From positions 40,577,082-40,641,081 of the forward strand of contig OX344751.2 in NCBI GenBank assembly GCA_947034885.2: DNA of 64,000 nucleotides, written 5' to 3'. The first letter of the stretch is position 1. Every line of letters starts with the position of its first letter. Origin of the DNA: Thuidium tamariscinum (taxonomy: Eukaryota; Streptophyta; Bryopsida; Hypnales; Thuidiaceae). Made by a program: the position numbers and the translations under genes. Shown piece after piece: positions 48,401-60,253 of this stretch. The notes beneath the pieces are model-generated. The model saw nothing but the letters and a program-made list of their open reading frames with translations. It was not told the DNA's origin and made no database searches.

Positions 48401-49661
48401 GACATCTGCTACTGAAATAGATATGATTCTACCTTTTTGTGAGACATCTCTTGCCATGCATACAACACACGCTCCAACACGGATATGATGAAGAAATGGA
48501 GACACAATGCCAAGCACTTCTATACAAACTCAATGCGTACTATTTGAAAATTAGAATCTTAAAAGAACCTTGAGATTGTATAAACAATGAAATTCTACAC
48601 AAATCATTACATATAGATTAGAAAGTTCATTTTTGCACCACATTGAGGATGCATTGCAATTTCATACAAATTCAATGCATATTATTCACATTTTGATCTT
48701 CATCTTAATTATTTTAATCAAAAATGATCATAGACTAGGATATATGATAAAATTAAAAAGCTAAAATTAACACATTGAAATCTATTTTGAATTGTCAATT
48801 AAATGATTTTGAAAATAATCCACAATTTTTCTTTGATTTAAAAGAAAATGAACTTGTTGCAAAATTCTTCTAAAACTTACATACAAATATATTGGTAAAA
48901 TAAATTCTAATAAAAAAAATTGATGTTTTCTCTACAATCTACATATTAAGTTGTCATAATCAAAGTAGAAATTTTTAACCTTCATATGTGATATGTACAA
49001 ATTAGCTCCATTGTAACCAATTTTAAAAGGCTAAATGCTCACTCTCTAAACTTTATATAGAAATAAAAAATGATTCAATGTAACATTCATAAAGTTATAT
49101 AGATAGATAGAGAGTGAAAAAACTAGATTTTTTTTACACTCAGCTTTAATACTGATTTTATTTGTTTCTGACAAATATTAAAAATAAACCACTTTTTATG
49201 TTACCTTTATAATTTTTCATACTTAACAAAATACAAGCTCTACAAGATATTAAATATAGCAAAATCTATAAAAATAAATAAATAATTAAAATAATAATTG
49301 CTTTAAATGTATACAAGCAAAATATAAATAATATATAAATAGTCAACCTATTCCAAAAATATAATAATTCCATAATTTAAAAATAATAGTCAAAACCTCC
49401 TTTTCATATTCATATTAATTGATTTATCATAAGAAAATATGTACTTTAATACAAAAGATAAATTAACTCTATAGATTCAAAAACAAAAGCCTCATTACCA
49501 CAACTATCCTCTTTCATTGTAAAACAATATGAATGGGCCATATTGTTCTTCAAAAATGGATCATACTTAATAATTCTAGTGTAAAACTACTTGTTATACC
49601 TTCCTATAATCATAAAAACATTCTAGACAATTGTACTATGTTTTTAATAGTGATTACATTC
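48401..49661. other. AT-rich spacer without recognisable genes
   Basis: I saw no coding region or clear element ends. Confidence 0.6.
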
Positions 49662-49924
49662 AAGGAGATTTGAGGGCTCTGAAAGATTGTGTATTCCTGA
49701 ATTGCAGGAACACAAAAATTGCTATGGGAACAAGAATCCAACGTGGTTAAGAAAGTGCCACGTCATTGATTTTTTTTTTGAATTTTCACATTTCAAGATC
49801 CCCCCATTTTTTTTAAATTATTTTTTATTTGGTAAATGTTGGCCTCACACTGGTAAGCGTTATTAGGAACGGTTTTAAAAACAACCTTGAAACAGCTCTC
49901 TCCGAAGGCCTCAAATCTCCCCTT
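49662..49924. mobile_element. Terminal-inverted-repeat element (263 bp), relative of 20565-20907
   Basis: The left end AAGGAGATTTGAGGGCT and the reverse complement of the right end AAGGGGAGATTTGAGGCCT match. The interior, read on the minus strand, has an A/T run followed by ATGACGTGGCACTTTCTTAA and CCACGTTGG, matching the TGACGTGGCA core of the element at 20565. No coding capacity. Confidence 0.6.
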
Positions 49925-51860
49925 ACAAATAATTGGGCTTGTGTATTTGTGTATTTGAGTGGATAGCTATCATATTATACATGAGTGGGGTATCATTCAA
50001 CTATCCATCTAAAGCAAACACACCACTATAGCTAAATAAAATTAAAAATATATTATAAGAGTGCTATAGGTTAAATTTAGTTTAGTCATTAAATTTTCCA
50101 AACTAATCTCATTTTTGGAATTTCATATACAAATTTCTAGAATCCTCAATTCAATGACAATGTAGGATTACAAATTTTATACATATGTTTGCACTTGTAT
50201 TTGAGTTTGTACATGAATCTACATCCTTAATTGTATTTGTATTTGTAGTTATGGACAATTGCAAGAAACTTTTGTACTATTTTTATCACATCTTACAAAT
50301 TAACTTATTCCATTTTCAAAAATGTTTTACTATTGTCAATGCCTACAAAGTCCAATACTAGTCAATAGAATAATTATCAAAAGTAGAAATGAGGTGTTTG
50401 GCATCCATTTTCAAATGTATAATGCCTTTGATTTTGAGAACTTCACAATGTTTTGAATTAAGCTATTCACCTCAAGAATAAGTCTCTCATAGGAGAGTGT
50501 TAGAATATGAGCATAGAATTTATGAATTTATAAACCTAGGAATCTATATTATAAACACCTTCTATGGTTGTAGGTGTCTAAGTTATATGTACCTATGTTA
50601 TAAACGCTTTTAATGTTCTAGTATAGTGTACCTTTGTTATAGGTATATATGCTATAAACAAGGCTTGCAGATTCACATCTCTATGCTCACACACTAGTAT
50701 CACTAGTTTCTTATGTAGCTTCAAAAGTCAATTTGTGTTTGCAAAGAAATGAAAGACAAGTTCTTTATATAAGTGGAATATTAGGAAGCAAAACAACCCA
50801 TGTGAGATAAGTAAATTAGGATTTATAAGAATTCAATCGTTCATGATCAAGTCAAAAGCATGAATTTTGTTCAAAGTAAAATTGTAGACTTCATTTAGGT
50901 ATAGTAGAATAACCTCTTTTTTTATAAACTTTGAACTAAGATAATGTAAAGAATCATGATAACTTTCATCTTCAAAACCCTTTCTGAGATTTTAAATCTC
51001 TAATCAAAAGTTATGGACAAAGTTCAATAAGAAGTTGAAAGGGACATTTTCTTTAATAATTTCAAAATCCTCTTTGAATTTTGTCCATAAATTTTTTTTG
51101 AAATGAAAATGAGCTTGATTTCCCAAAAGAAGGGATTAAACACTAATGTGAACACCTCAAATAGTACAATTTGTGTTTGGTCCCATTTTCACAAAGGTAG
51201 GACCAAAACCTCTGACTTAGGAAGAAAATGTCACATATCTTGTTGACTTTCCACAAAAATTCAAGTTTAGTAAGTCATGCCCTATTGTCATTCAATCCTA
51301 AAAGCATTCAACTAGTGTACGAATTCAAATGCATTCTAGAATAAGAATTGAAAGAGACTCCACATTGCTTTTTAGAATGAGTATAGAACCATGATATTAC
51401 CATGACTTGACAATTCACTCTAATGTCCAATTGATGCATGCTAAAGTGCATTGGAACCCTCTTTCACTTACCAACAAAAATCCAATAAAAATAATACATG
51501 CCAAACAACAGTCAGTAGCTGACTAGGCTTAGTTGCCACTAGTTTTGACTCCATGGATGCACTTACTTCAAGCAACCAAATAGTTCAAGACTTGTGCTCT
51601 AAGAATGACGAGCAATTTGAGAAACATGATTTGAAATCTCTACAAGGGCGGTCGAGTGCTCTTGTCTCCGCATCTTGTCTCTCGCAATACAGTCGCAAGG
51701 AATTGGAAACAAATGATAGACTTGCGGGTCTGCAAGTGCGATGATCCATTTGCTGGTGAATGATGCAGAAGCTGAATCCTCAAGAAATCAGCACAAACTC
51801 GGGTCTAATAAAATATCACCTCCCTTCATTTGTGGGCAGTGCTCAACTCTAAATTGATAG
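49925..51860. other. AT-rich spacer, then 3' flank of the MDR gene
   Basis: Apart from the element at 50501-50696 I see no repeat ends. The GC-richer last 320 bp (from about 51540) contain a 63-codon plus-strand frame, but it lies where the 3' UTR of the minus-strand MDR gene is expected, so it is not counted as a gene. Confidence 0.5.
50501..50696. mobile_element. Small inverted-repeat element with TAGTGTGTGAGCAT ends, copy 2
   Basis: The left end TAGAATATGAGCATAGAA and the reverse complement of the right end TAGTGTGTGAGCATAGAG match. The interior of TATGTACCTATGTTATA-type repeats resembles the copy at 41236-41454. Confidence 0.6.
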
Positions 51861-54800
51861 TCAGCTCACGAGAAGAACTTTCCCCCCTCTTGCGTCCCTC
51901 TCGGATTCAACAATGGCCGCTCGGAAATCCTCCAAAGCAAACTTCTTTCCCGAATTGGGAACCAACACCCCTGCTTCTAGATACTTCATCACATCCCTCA
52001 TCACTGATTCCTTGTTATTCCCCCTCTCAAGCCACCTAGTTAGCCGGAAATACTTGATTTCAACATTGCGCATAAGATCCAGCTTACTTACGGTGACATC
52101 CCAGCCTCCAAGCGTCCCATACACAAAAACTTTCCCTCCATCTTGCACGCTGGCTGTTACATCCTACAAGCAGTACGAGCATAAAATCCCATCAACAAAT
52201 TATACAAATAGCCACTTGACAAGCAGAATCTTGATACTCAGAAGTCATACTCAGAAATACTAAACCTCAAGAACCCAAGTGCATTTGAGATACTGTACTT
52301 TTGCTCATTTTGAACACTAAATTTGAGTAACAAACGAATTATTAAACCGTTCAACTTATACGTATGTGAAGTTTTTCCCAGCTTACAACTTCATGTTTGA
52401 ATTTGCAATGAAACTCTTGTAAATTTGGTGTTGAAGAGGAAAATGCATACAAGAAAATACACCCAGAGGTGTTCTTTAGTGGTAAAGAAAAGAGAAATAG
52501 GTATAAATTTCCAACCAGTGACAGAATCAGTGAAGGAACAACTTTGGAACTTTAGCTTGTATTCATTGACGCCATTTCCAGGAAACAAAATACCCCCTCT
52601 CATTTTGACACAAATGGGAAGGTGGGGTTCAAAAGAAACCTTAGTGAGCATGCCTCCCACAGCATCAATGGCAGCATAGGCTCCTGCTCCCTTCGTGATT
52701 TGCTTCACTCTCTTCACAACATCTGGCAAATCAAACAAATTAAACCCAAGCACATCAATCAACTTATGACATGAAACAAAAGCTGATCCCGGTTCCTCAA
52801 ACCTGAAAGAAGAGCGACCATTACAGATGTTATATCTTTAGTAGGTGGTCAGATACCTTCAGAGCTGGAATTGATAACCTCATCGGCTCCGATCGCCTTC
52901 AGTTCTTCAACATACCCGTCCCTTCGCACCACATTGATGGTCTTGATTTTCAAGTGTTTGCATATCTGAATTACTTGCCTGCATATTCATGCATACCAGT
53001 CTTTGGCCATTAAAGCATCACACCCACTCTAGTTGCAAATGCTAAGATACTGTACACAGAAAGTAATAGGCCTGCTTACTCTACAGCCTCTCAAATGTAA
53101 CCAAGTGCATTAACGCTTACATCATACTTTATATTCTGCATCCCTCAAAACTTGTACATTTATATGAAGAGTAGAAGAATGGGCATCATGGCCATTCCAA
53201 GAAGTCACAAGCCTCCCTAAACAATTTCATATAGGAATAACAATAATCATCACCCCCGAAAATCTTAGACAACGGTTACATATCGATTAGAAGGATGTAG
53301 ATCATTTAAATATCTATTGACTTGTCAGTTCCAGGTCATCTACCCAAAAAACTTTGAACATTCATTTTCTTAGCAGACAATATCAAATAGTATAATGTTT
53401 GAGCGTTAAAATCCTCTTCCATTTGCTAACAAGAACACAGTGTAAAAAAAGAGAATAGCAAGAGGACCAGTATAATAAAAGGAACTACGGTATGTTCAGC
53501 GTTGACAGTAGAAATTTCGAGAGGACCAACCTTATGTGACAACAAGTTCCCACTATCTTGCTCCACACAGAATGGTGTAAAATGTCAACAGGTCAATACT
53601 TAAAAGCCAAATTTAATTTTAAATTGCCACAAAAAGTATTGATTAAAAGTAGCATTACCGGCCAATTGTGGATGCTGCAACAGTCTGAATTAAATATTCT
53701 CCCTCAGGCACATCAACATCCGAAAGAAGTCCATACGCAGTCCAAGGGTTGATGAGATACTGAGCGGCCGTTTCATCGGAGAGAGTGCTGGGCACTGCAA
53801 CCACGTCTTCCTCCGCTACTTCAATGTAGTCCTGCCAAGCACCTTCCCCTTTTCCCAGGTAGTACTTCCAGTACAAGATCGGCACCACTCGCTGGTCTTC
53901 CTTGAATTGGGTCACGCCTTCCCCGACCTAAAATAACCACAAAAAAACAAAAGATTAGTGGGTTTCAGCCCTCGAGGACGGGAGTTGAAAGAGAATCAGG
54001 ATGAGTGGCCAATACAACTTACAATAGCGAAAATTTAAGAGAAATTTGAGGAACCCAAGTGGTAAAAATCATGTTATAAAGTAAATTGCAAGAGGACTGG
54101 CTAATGTAAAACCCGCAACAGTGAATTTGATATGCGGTTCCAGACTTTGCTGAATGCTACGTCTTCAACAGTGACGCACTTCACCAATCAATGGTAGTCC
54201 TGGTGTGGTAGACGAGTTTCAAACAAGTAGTTTCCCCCAAAAGCAATCAATAAGTGGATTTCAAAACTCTACTCGAGCAATTCCATGAAGTTTAATGGAA
54301 CTCATTGAAATCACAGGCGCGAAGCCCACTACCACAGGTGAACTCCAAAATGTCCATCTATGAAATTATTGAGGAGTTTCATAGTCCATGTCCAGTGCTG
54401 ATAGAATAGGGTACACCAGGATACACTACGAATGGAAGTTGGACACAATAGAACATTTCTCCAATTTTCATAGACACAAAAGAACATTTCTTTGATTTCC
54501 AAATTGATATAGACTTCAGGATTTAGGGTTCACAACGACATTCAAACAACGGCAGACTAAGCTGAATTCCAGCCCTGGAACCTCTGCATCCAGGGACACA
54601 CGGGTCCTGAAGTTGGAATTGAATTGCCAGATACCTCAAAGATGCGTCCGCAGCCTTCGGAGCCGATAACAGGGTGGTGCGCATCGAGGAAGCTCCGCAG
54701 CTTGTGGTCTCGGATGTTGGTGAGGTCGTTGGGATTGACAGCGCGCGTGGTGAGGCGAATGACCACCGTACCTGGGGAGGCGCGAGGGATGTGTCGATGC

Positions 54801-54883
54801 ACTAAATCCAAGGAAGACTCGCAACAGCCGGCTTCTCCTGCTGGGAATCTCGTTTGCACCACTGCCCGGTTGCTGCGACTCAT
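51861..54883 (-). CDS. Medium-chain dehydrogenase/reductase, quinone or enoyl reductase-like, 5 exons, 341 aa
   Basis: Exons in transcript order: 54883-54635, 53927-53659, 52978-52857, 52722-52640 and 52163-51861 (TGA). All are GT-AG and total 1,026 nt in one frame. The N-terminal GroES-like domain shows NPNDLTNIRDHKLRSF and HHPVIGSEGCGRIFEVGEGV. The GHE motif of zinc alcohol dehydrogenases is absent (GSEGCG instead), so catalysis should be zinc-free. Then come GKGEGAWQDYIEV, the nucleotide-fold start LIQTVAASTIGRQVIQ (about 162-177), LKAIGADEVINSS, YAAIDAVGGMLTK and VFVYGTLGG. The closest plant types are mitochondrial trans-2-enoyl-CoA reductase (MECR) and zinc-free quinone oxidoreductases; NAD(P)H-dependent reduction of an alpha,beta-unsaturated carbonyl is expected. 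The start ATG is followed by MSRSNRAVVQTRFPAGE, which is not a clear targeting peptide, so location is open. The substrate is not known. Confidence 0.93.
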
Positions 54884-56654
54884 TCTCACGCAAACGGGAC
54901 GGGACTCGCTCCAGTCGGGTTCTTCTCGAATGGGAGGAGAATGTGCGTCCTGAGCCCTAAACCTTAAAACCTATACGGAATCTTCTAAGAGAGCGCCTGA
55001 GCAACAAACTAACGAGCAAGCACACCATCTACAGGAAACCACCTGAAGCGCGTATTCGAACAGAAATTGATTGCAAATATCCACATTCCAAATAGAAAAT
55101 GTGCTTTTCATATGTCTCTTTCTAAGTTATTCTGGGTACTATCCTCGTGTATTGAAACACTCGAAAACCTGTGGAGATTTTCGTGCTCCACTGCAAATGC
55201 ATTTTGGACGCCATTTTTCCAATAACCACTCTATTAGACATGAGAAAGTTAGTCAAGGGAGGAATCACCGAACATTCTTCCATTGCTTTTAACACAAAAA
55301 AAACTCTCCGACGTCAAACGCCGTTGTGTGGACAAATTGACATTTACTAACATTCTCATAACTTGACGTGTGAAAGCCCAATTAGATGGGTACAAAACAA
55401 ACAGATTTAGAGAATCTACGAGGAATATGCAATTACAGAGTGTGCAATTATAGAGTGGATTGCGTGCATCTACATCGATTTCTACCATGAGAGAGGCCAC
55501 AACATTTGTATCAGTGCAAATTTAGTCATGCTAAAGATTTGTTTACTCTTTGTCGAAATGAACACAGTGCTATATTTCAGCGTGTACTAATGAGAATATA
55601 TTGCAAATAATGTGACTTCTGTAAGTTAGTGCCACATGTACACGTAGAATAAGGGAATGTAGTTCTTGCTGGACACTTTGCGCACCATAACTTTTTACAC
55701 TCTCCCCCTTTAGAATAGAGTCAATGTCAGCCTGCAAGCGGCAGAAAAGCATCCAAAACAAAGTCACAAAAGACAACCCATTGAAAGCCAGGTTCAATAA
55801 GAGAGCTGGGCAGGTTCGGAATAACAACAGCAAAGACAAACACAAAATTCCCGTTCATTCTGAGTCACTCTTTACACTCTAGCCACCGGCCACTGGTGCA
55901 AAGTTTCCGCAGTTTTGTCATTTTCACCCCTTACTCTTCAAGACATTTTGTATTAATACTGAAATTGAAACGTGAACTGCGAAGGCTTGCAATTGATCCC
56001 CGCAATGAAATCGTTCTCTGCCTCTGATAACTTCACTTCACTAGCAAGGACTACGGAAATGCTTCAAAGTTAGGAAACTGTTCTACAGGAAGTGGCGCAC
56101 ATGGTATGAGATTTACACGCATGATAACAAAAGAAACTCAAAACAATTGTCAAGAATTTTTATTTTAAGACATGAGAGACAAATGCAGCGCATGCACATC
56201 CAACTTAAACATGAACAAAATGTCCTAACGATCGCAACAACCGACCTAAACGCCCGAAACCACAATAGAGCTAAACCACATCTACACATACATACAATCA
56301 TTTCATTATATTGATCGATTCGACAATGCGCCTGCTCGGTACAAATCTCCATTCGGAGTTTCATTCAAATTCCCTATCCATCTCTCCAGTGATCAATGAC
56401 TCTTACGATCAACTCCTCAATTGATCACCTCAACTGGTCACACATATCAATCCCTAAACGAGCGCAATTGTTTCAGTTGTGTCAACAAAAGATCGAGTGT
56501 GAGCAAAATAAAATACTACCACATTCAATCGTTGGCAACGAGGTATTGCCGATGGATCTCGGGCAATGAGATGTTGCCTTTCGAAGTCCCCTTTTTCAAA
56601 TTCTGTGGCGAATATGGCTGAAAATTTCAGAAATGGATGCCGCACTTCCTTTGT
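54884..56654. other. Promoter side of the MDR gene and 3' flank of the TauE/SafE gene
   Basis: The first 150 bp are GC-richer and probably the MDR leader. The only structured part is a retroelement-like junction at about 55.7 kb on the minus strand, described separately. The rest shows no gene. Confidence 0.5.
55500..55712 (-). mobile_element. Possible worn LTR-retrotransposon 3' end (polypurine tract and LTR start)
   Basis: On the minus strand, CTAAAGGGGGAGAG is followed immediately by TGTAAAAAGTTATGG, the arrangement of a polypurine tract at the start of a 3' LTR. Upstream the frame is briefly open. No LTR end, primer-binding site, target duplication or second LTR was found, so this is weak. 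Confidence 0.2.
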
Positions 56655-59600
56655 TTAGCCACAGGGTGTGTGGAAGCCCATGTAGACCCCTTCCTGGTAC
56701 TGTCTGTAGACGTCCAGGCTTCCGAATCCGGCCATCATGACGGCACTGATGCCCATGACGATGGCGACGGAGAAGACGATGATGGACGTGCGTCCGTACT
56801 TGGCGATGGCGTGGTGCACCACGCTGAGCCCCACCAGCGACGCCACGAAGCAGAGAGTGGCGAAGAAGAGGGCGAAGTCCATGGGAAGGCGACCCAGCAG
56901 CCAAAACTCCACCACGGAGAGAGACGAAGAGAAGAACACCATGAAGGCGGTGGTGGCGGCAGTCACCTGAAAGGGAAAAAGGAGAGGAAAAATTCTTAGT
57001 TTAAGCGGTGTCCCCAAAATGCATAAGAGAATAGAATCCTCTCTTAAACTTCCAACAAGATCCATTAAACTTCCAACAAGATCTATTGAACTTCCAACAA
57101 GATCTGTTAAACTTCCAACAAGATTCAGCAAAAAAAACTAGGCAATTTAATAGGAACAATGCTCAATTGCTTAGTTGGGTGTAATTAGGTTTAGTTACCT
57201 AACTGAATAAAACCTTGAAGGTTTAAGAGGAGTTTAATCTACAACTCATGCGAGTATATATATGTGTTCCTTCCATGGGTTGAGAATTTGTTCGCAGAAA
57301 AGAGGAAAATATAACTTTTCAAGGGACGAAGAAGGAACAAAAAGCATTAACACGAACGGAAGAAAAGGAGCTGAGAATAAGCAAAGTTACCTGTGGGTGC
57401 ATTCCAGTCTCCATGAGCAGAGGATTCATGATCATACCACCACCAATCCCTAACATGCCTCCCAAGAGGCCTGCCGTCAAGGCCATTCCTGGGAAAAGGG
57501 TCAATGCGTGACTCCTGCTTACTTCTCCTGCCTCCTGTTCATGCCCACACTAGACCTCATCAGCCTAATTCACTGCTTGCAATCGGAGAAAAAAAAGGTG
57601 ACAATTTCATAGGCCAAGAGGTACCTTTAATGGTAGGAGATATCTAATAGGAGTTTTCAAGTGTCAAATTGCAAGCAGACATAGAAAACGCTAGTGAAAT
57701 ACAAGTTAACAAAGGAACACAGGGTAGAGACAACCATTCAGCACTCAATGGATTTTTATGCGGAATTTTCCATCAATTGTAGGCAATGTGCAGAGTTTAG
57801 TGTAGAGTTTCGGATCCTGTCTCCTTATACTATGTTTGCACTACTTCGTGTTTGCACTACTTAAGGATTATCTCTGTTGTCAACAAACATGCATGTCGTA
57901 AAGAACTTTGAGAAACTTTCGTTTGCATTCTGAGTGGGGTGACTTGCACGACTCGCATCTTAAGAGTGATACTGTGTAACAGAGGATGATGATTACGCTT
58001 CAGGAACCACAATGCATGTCGGATTTCTTTCAATAAATTTCTGAGTTTTTTACGCGGTGAAAGCATCTAAGACTTGGTATATCATGGGAACTAATACACA
58101 CTCCGCAAGCTACTGCTGCCAATTGTCACATGTGCTTGTTCCCATGAAACGTCTTGCCCAAGTTGATTGCCCTATAACTAGATTGGCTGTCGATTGTGAT
58201 TGCCAGCTGCGAGTAGACTAATTTCAAGCACAAAAATCTCTCACCTGCTGTAGTGAAGAACATCTCGTGGGATGCCGGAGAGCCGCCCACACCGTCACAA
58301 GCATTGCCAATGGAATTTGGCTACCTGTCAGCGCCCAGTATCCAAAACCACAGCTTTCCAAAGGCAAAACTCCCTGAGAACGAAACAAACTTCACTCAGA
58401 AACCTCAAAATAAGGCACAACCACAATATTCTTGAAGAACTCAGATTGTGAAGGGTTTTCAGGTATAATATTCCAGGGATTTCATTTGCATTCAAAACCA
58501 CAAAAACTTGATTGGAAATCAAGAATCAAGATTTCGATTTTTGGATTCAAAGGTATCCTACTCCATCTTTTCTCTGGAATTATGACGGAATTACGACGTG
58601 CCCCAAAACAGAGAATCTTAAAGCAGAACGTCACCTCCGTAGTTTTGCTGCCTCTGAGAAGTTGTATCACAAAGAAGGCCAGCCACACAAGTCCCAGACA
58701 GAAAATCTTGCCAAAGTGGCACCCTGCCTCCTCGGAACAATTGTTCACCGGAGCCAGCAAAGGCGCAAGCAAATCCTCGGAGGAGTTCTTCGCATATCGG
58801 TCCAACCCTAATGGTTCGTCCGCTTCAGCCTTCGCTTCCTCAGCTGCATGATGACCAAACTAGCTCTGTCAACAAACTTGCCAAAATCAAGACCCTAAAC
58901 AAACTTCATTGGATTGATTGATTGATTGAGGATGACAGAGCTCGCCCAATCTGAATGATGTTTTAAACCCCTAACAGGGGCTAGTACTTTGGAGACAGAA
59001 GAATCGCGTTGAGCCCAAATTGGTAACAATTGGGCAAACTGCGGACAGTGCGGAGCAAGAATTCCAAACTTCGACCTAAACCCCTAAATCATTTGATTAC
59101 TGGTTTTCAAAGTAGCCACTTCCAATGATTAGCGATTTCTCACAGATGAACATAGATTGATTCTTTCAATTATTGAGGGCCACAGAGAACTCAAAACAGT
59201 GTTGCAACAATTGAAACGAAACATTGAATTTTATGGAAAGAACAGAAGCAGAGCTTCGAACACTCCTAAACTAATCAGAGAATCACGATTCATTCTTTAA
59301 ATTCTTCAGGGCCACAGAATACTCAAAACAGTGTTGCATCCGATTGTAGCAAGAAGCATTACATTTCATGGATAGAACAGCAAAATTTCGCGCACTTCTA
59401 AACTAGTCAGGCAACCACTATTCATTTCTTTTAAATCCTCAGGGCTCCAGAGAACTCCAAACACTGTTGCAACAATAGTAGCAATACGTTGCATTTCATG
59501 GAAAAAAACTTCGCCCCAAACCTTACCTTCTATGGCCATGACTCGATTCCTCTTGACGTCTCCTTCCTCACCTCTCTCCATTCCATCCCCACTCTCACTG

Positions 59601-60253
59601 CTCCCATTCACAGCCACCAACTGCGACTCCACCCTCCACCGATTTATTCCATTCGTAAAGCTCCGGAACGTGATATACCCCAGAATCACCGCCAACTGTG
59701 CAATTATCAACCACCCCGGGAACATGACATTGCAAATCACACCAATACTAATACCCAAAAGCATGTTGGGTTGCAGCAGCAGCGCCACATCATAATTGAT
59801 CACAGGCTTGTACGGGAACACCGGGTGTTGCTGCGGCAGGTTCCAGATCAAGTTGGCAAAGGAGCCGCCGAGGATGACGAAGTTGGAGAGGGCGGCGGAG
59901 GTTTTGGGGTCGAAGCGGAGGAGGAGGTTGAAGAGGGGGATGAACAAACCCCCACCACCGATGCCGCCTGCGCTGCAGATGGACGCGCCAATGAACAAAA
60001 GGATCACCGCGGAGATGACTTGCCAGTTGGGACGAAGCTCAGGCCATTGGCGCTGTTTCACGTCGTCGGCCAGGCCGCGGAAGGCGTACACCCTGAAATT
60101 TTCTAGAGCTTGCAGGGATTTGGAGGTGAGGTAACCAAATTTTGTCACTGTGGGCTTGGTAACGGGTATATCAGCTTGTGTTGCGTGGGCTGTGATTGCA
60201 ATTGCGAAGAGGACGAGAGAGGTGAGAAGCCACGCGCGCCGCAACTGAAACAT
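56655..60253 (-). CDS. TauE/SafE (TSUP) family membrane transporter, 5 exons, 506 aa
   Basis: Exons in transcript order: 60253-59527, 58843-58635, 58373-58245, 57534-57391 and 56966-56655 (TAA). All are GT-AG and total 1,521 nt in one frame. The protein starts with a signal peptide (FQLRRAWLLTSLVLFAIAIT), followed by a luminal segment. The first TauE repeat shows SAGGIGGGGLFIPLFNLLL and KTSAALSNFVILGGSFAN. A hydrophilic loop (GSSESGDGMERGEEGD) and exon 2 lead to CGFGYWALTGSQIPLAM. The second repeat shows LGGMLGIGGGMIMNPLLME and SSSLSVVEFWLLGRLP; the C terminus is YMGFHTPCG. Plant members have about 450-500 residues. Bacterial members export sulfite or sulfonates; plant substrates and membrane location are mostly unproven. 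Exon 4 could also begin 15 bp upstream (57549). Introns 1 and 4 hold tandem repeats. Confidence 0.95.
57046..57129. repeat. Four tandem copies of a 21-bp unit in intron 4 of the TSUP gene
   Basis: AAACTTCCAACAAGATCC-like units start at 57046, 57067, 57088 and 57109 with one to three differences each. Confidence 0.85.
59148..59505. repeat. Three tandem copies of an about 132-bp unit in intron 1 of the TSUP gene
   Basis: GGGCCACAGAGAACTCAAAA starts at 59177, its second copy at 59309 and the third (GGGCTCCAGAGAACTCCAAA) at 59442. Each is followed by a CAGTGTTGCA block and an ATTTCATGGA block. Confidence 0.8.

Noticed and set aside
56637-56999. Asp/Glu/His-rich plus-strand frames of 77-120 codons
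   Set aside because: They are shadows of the last TSUP exon on the minus strand.
59489-60106. 205-codon plus-strand open frame
   Set aside because: It is antisense to exon 1 of the TSUP gene, whose minus-strand frame has unmistakable TauE motifs.
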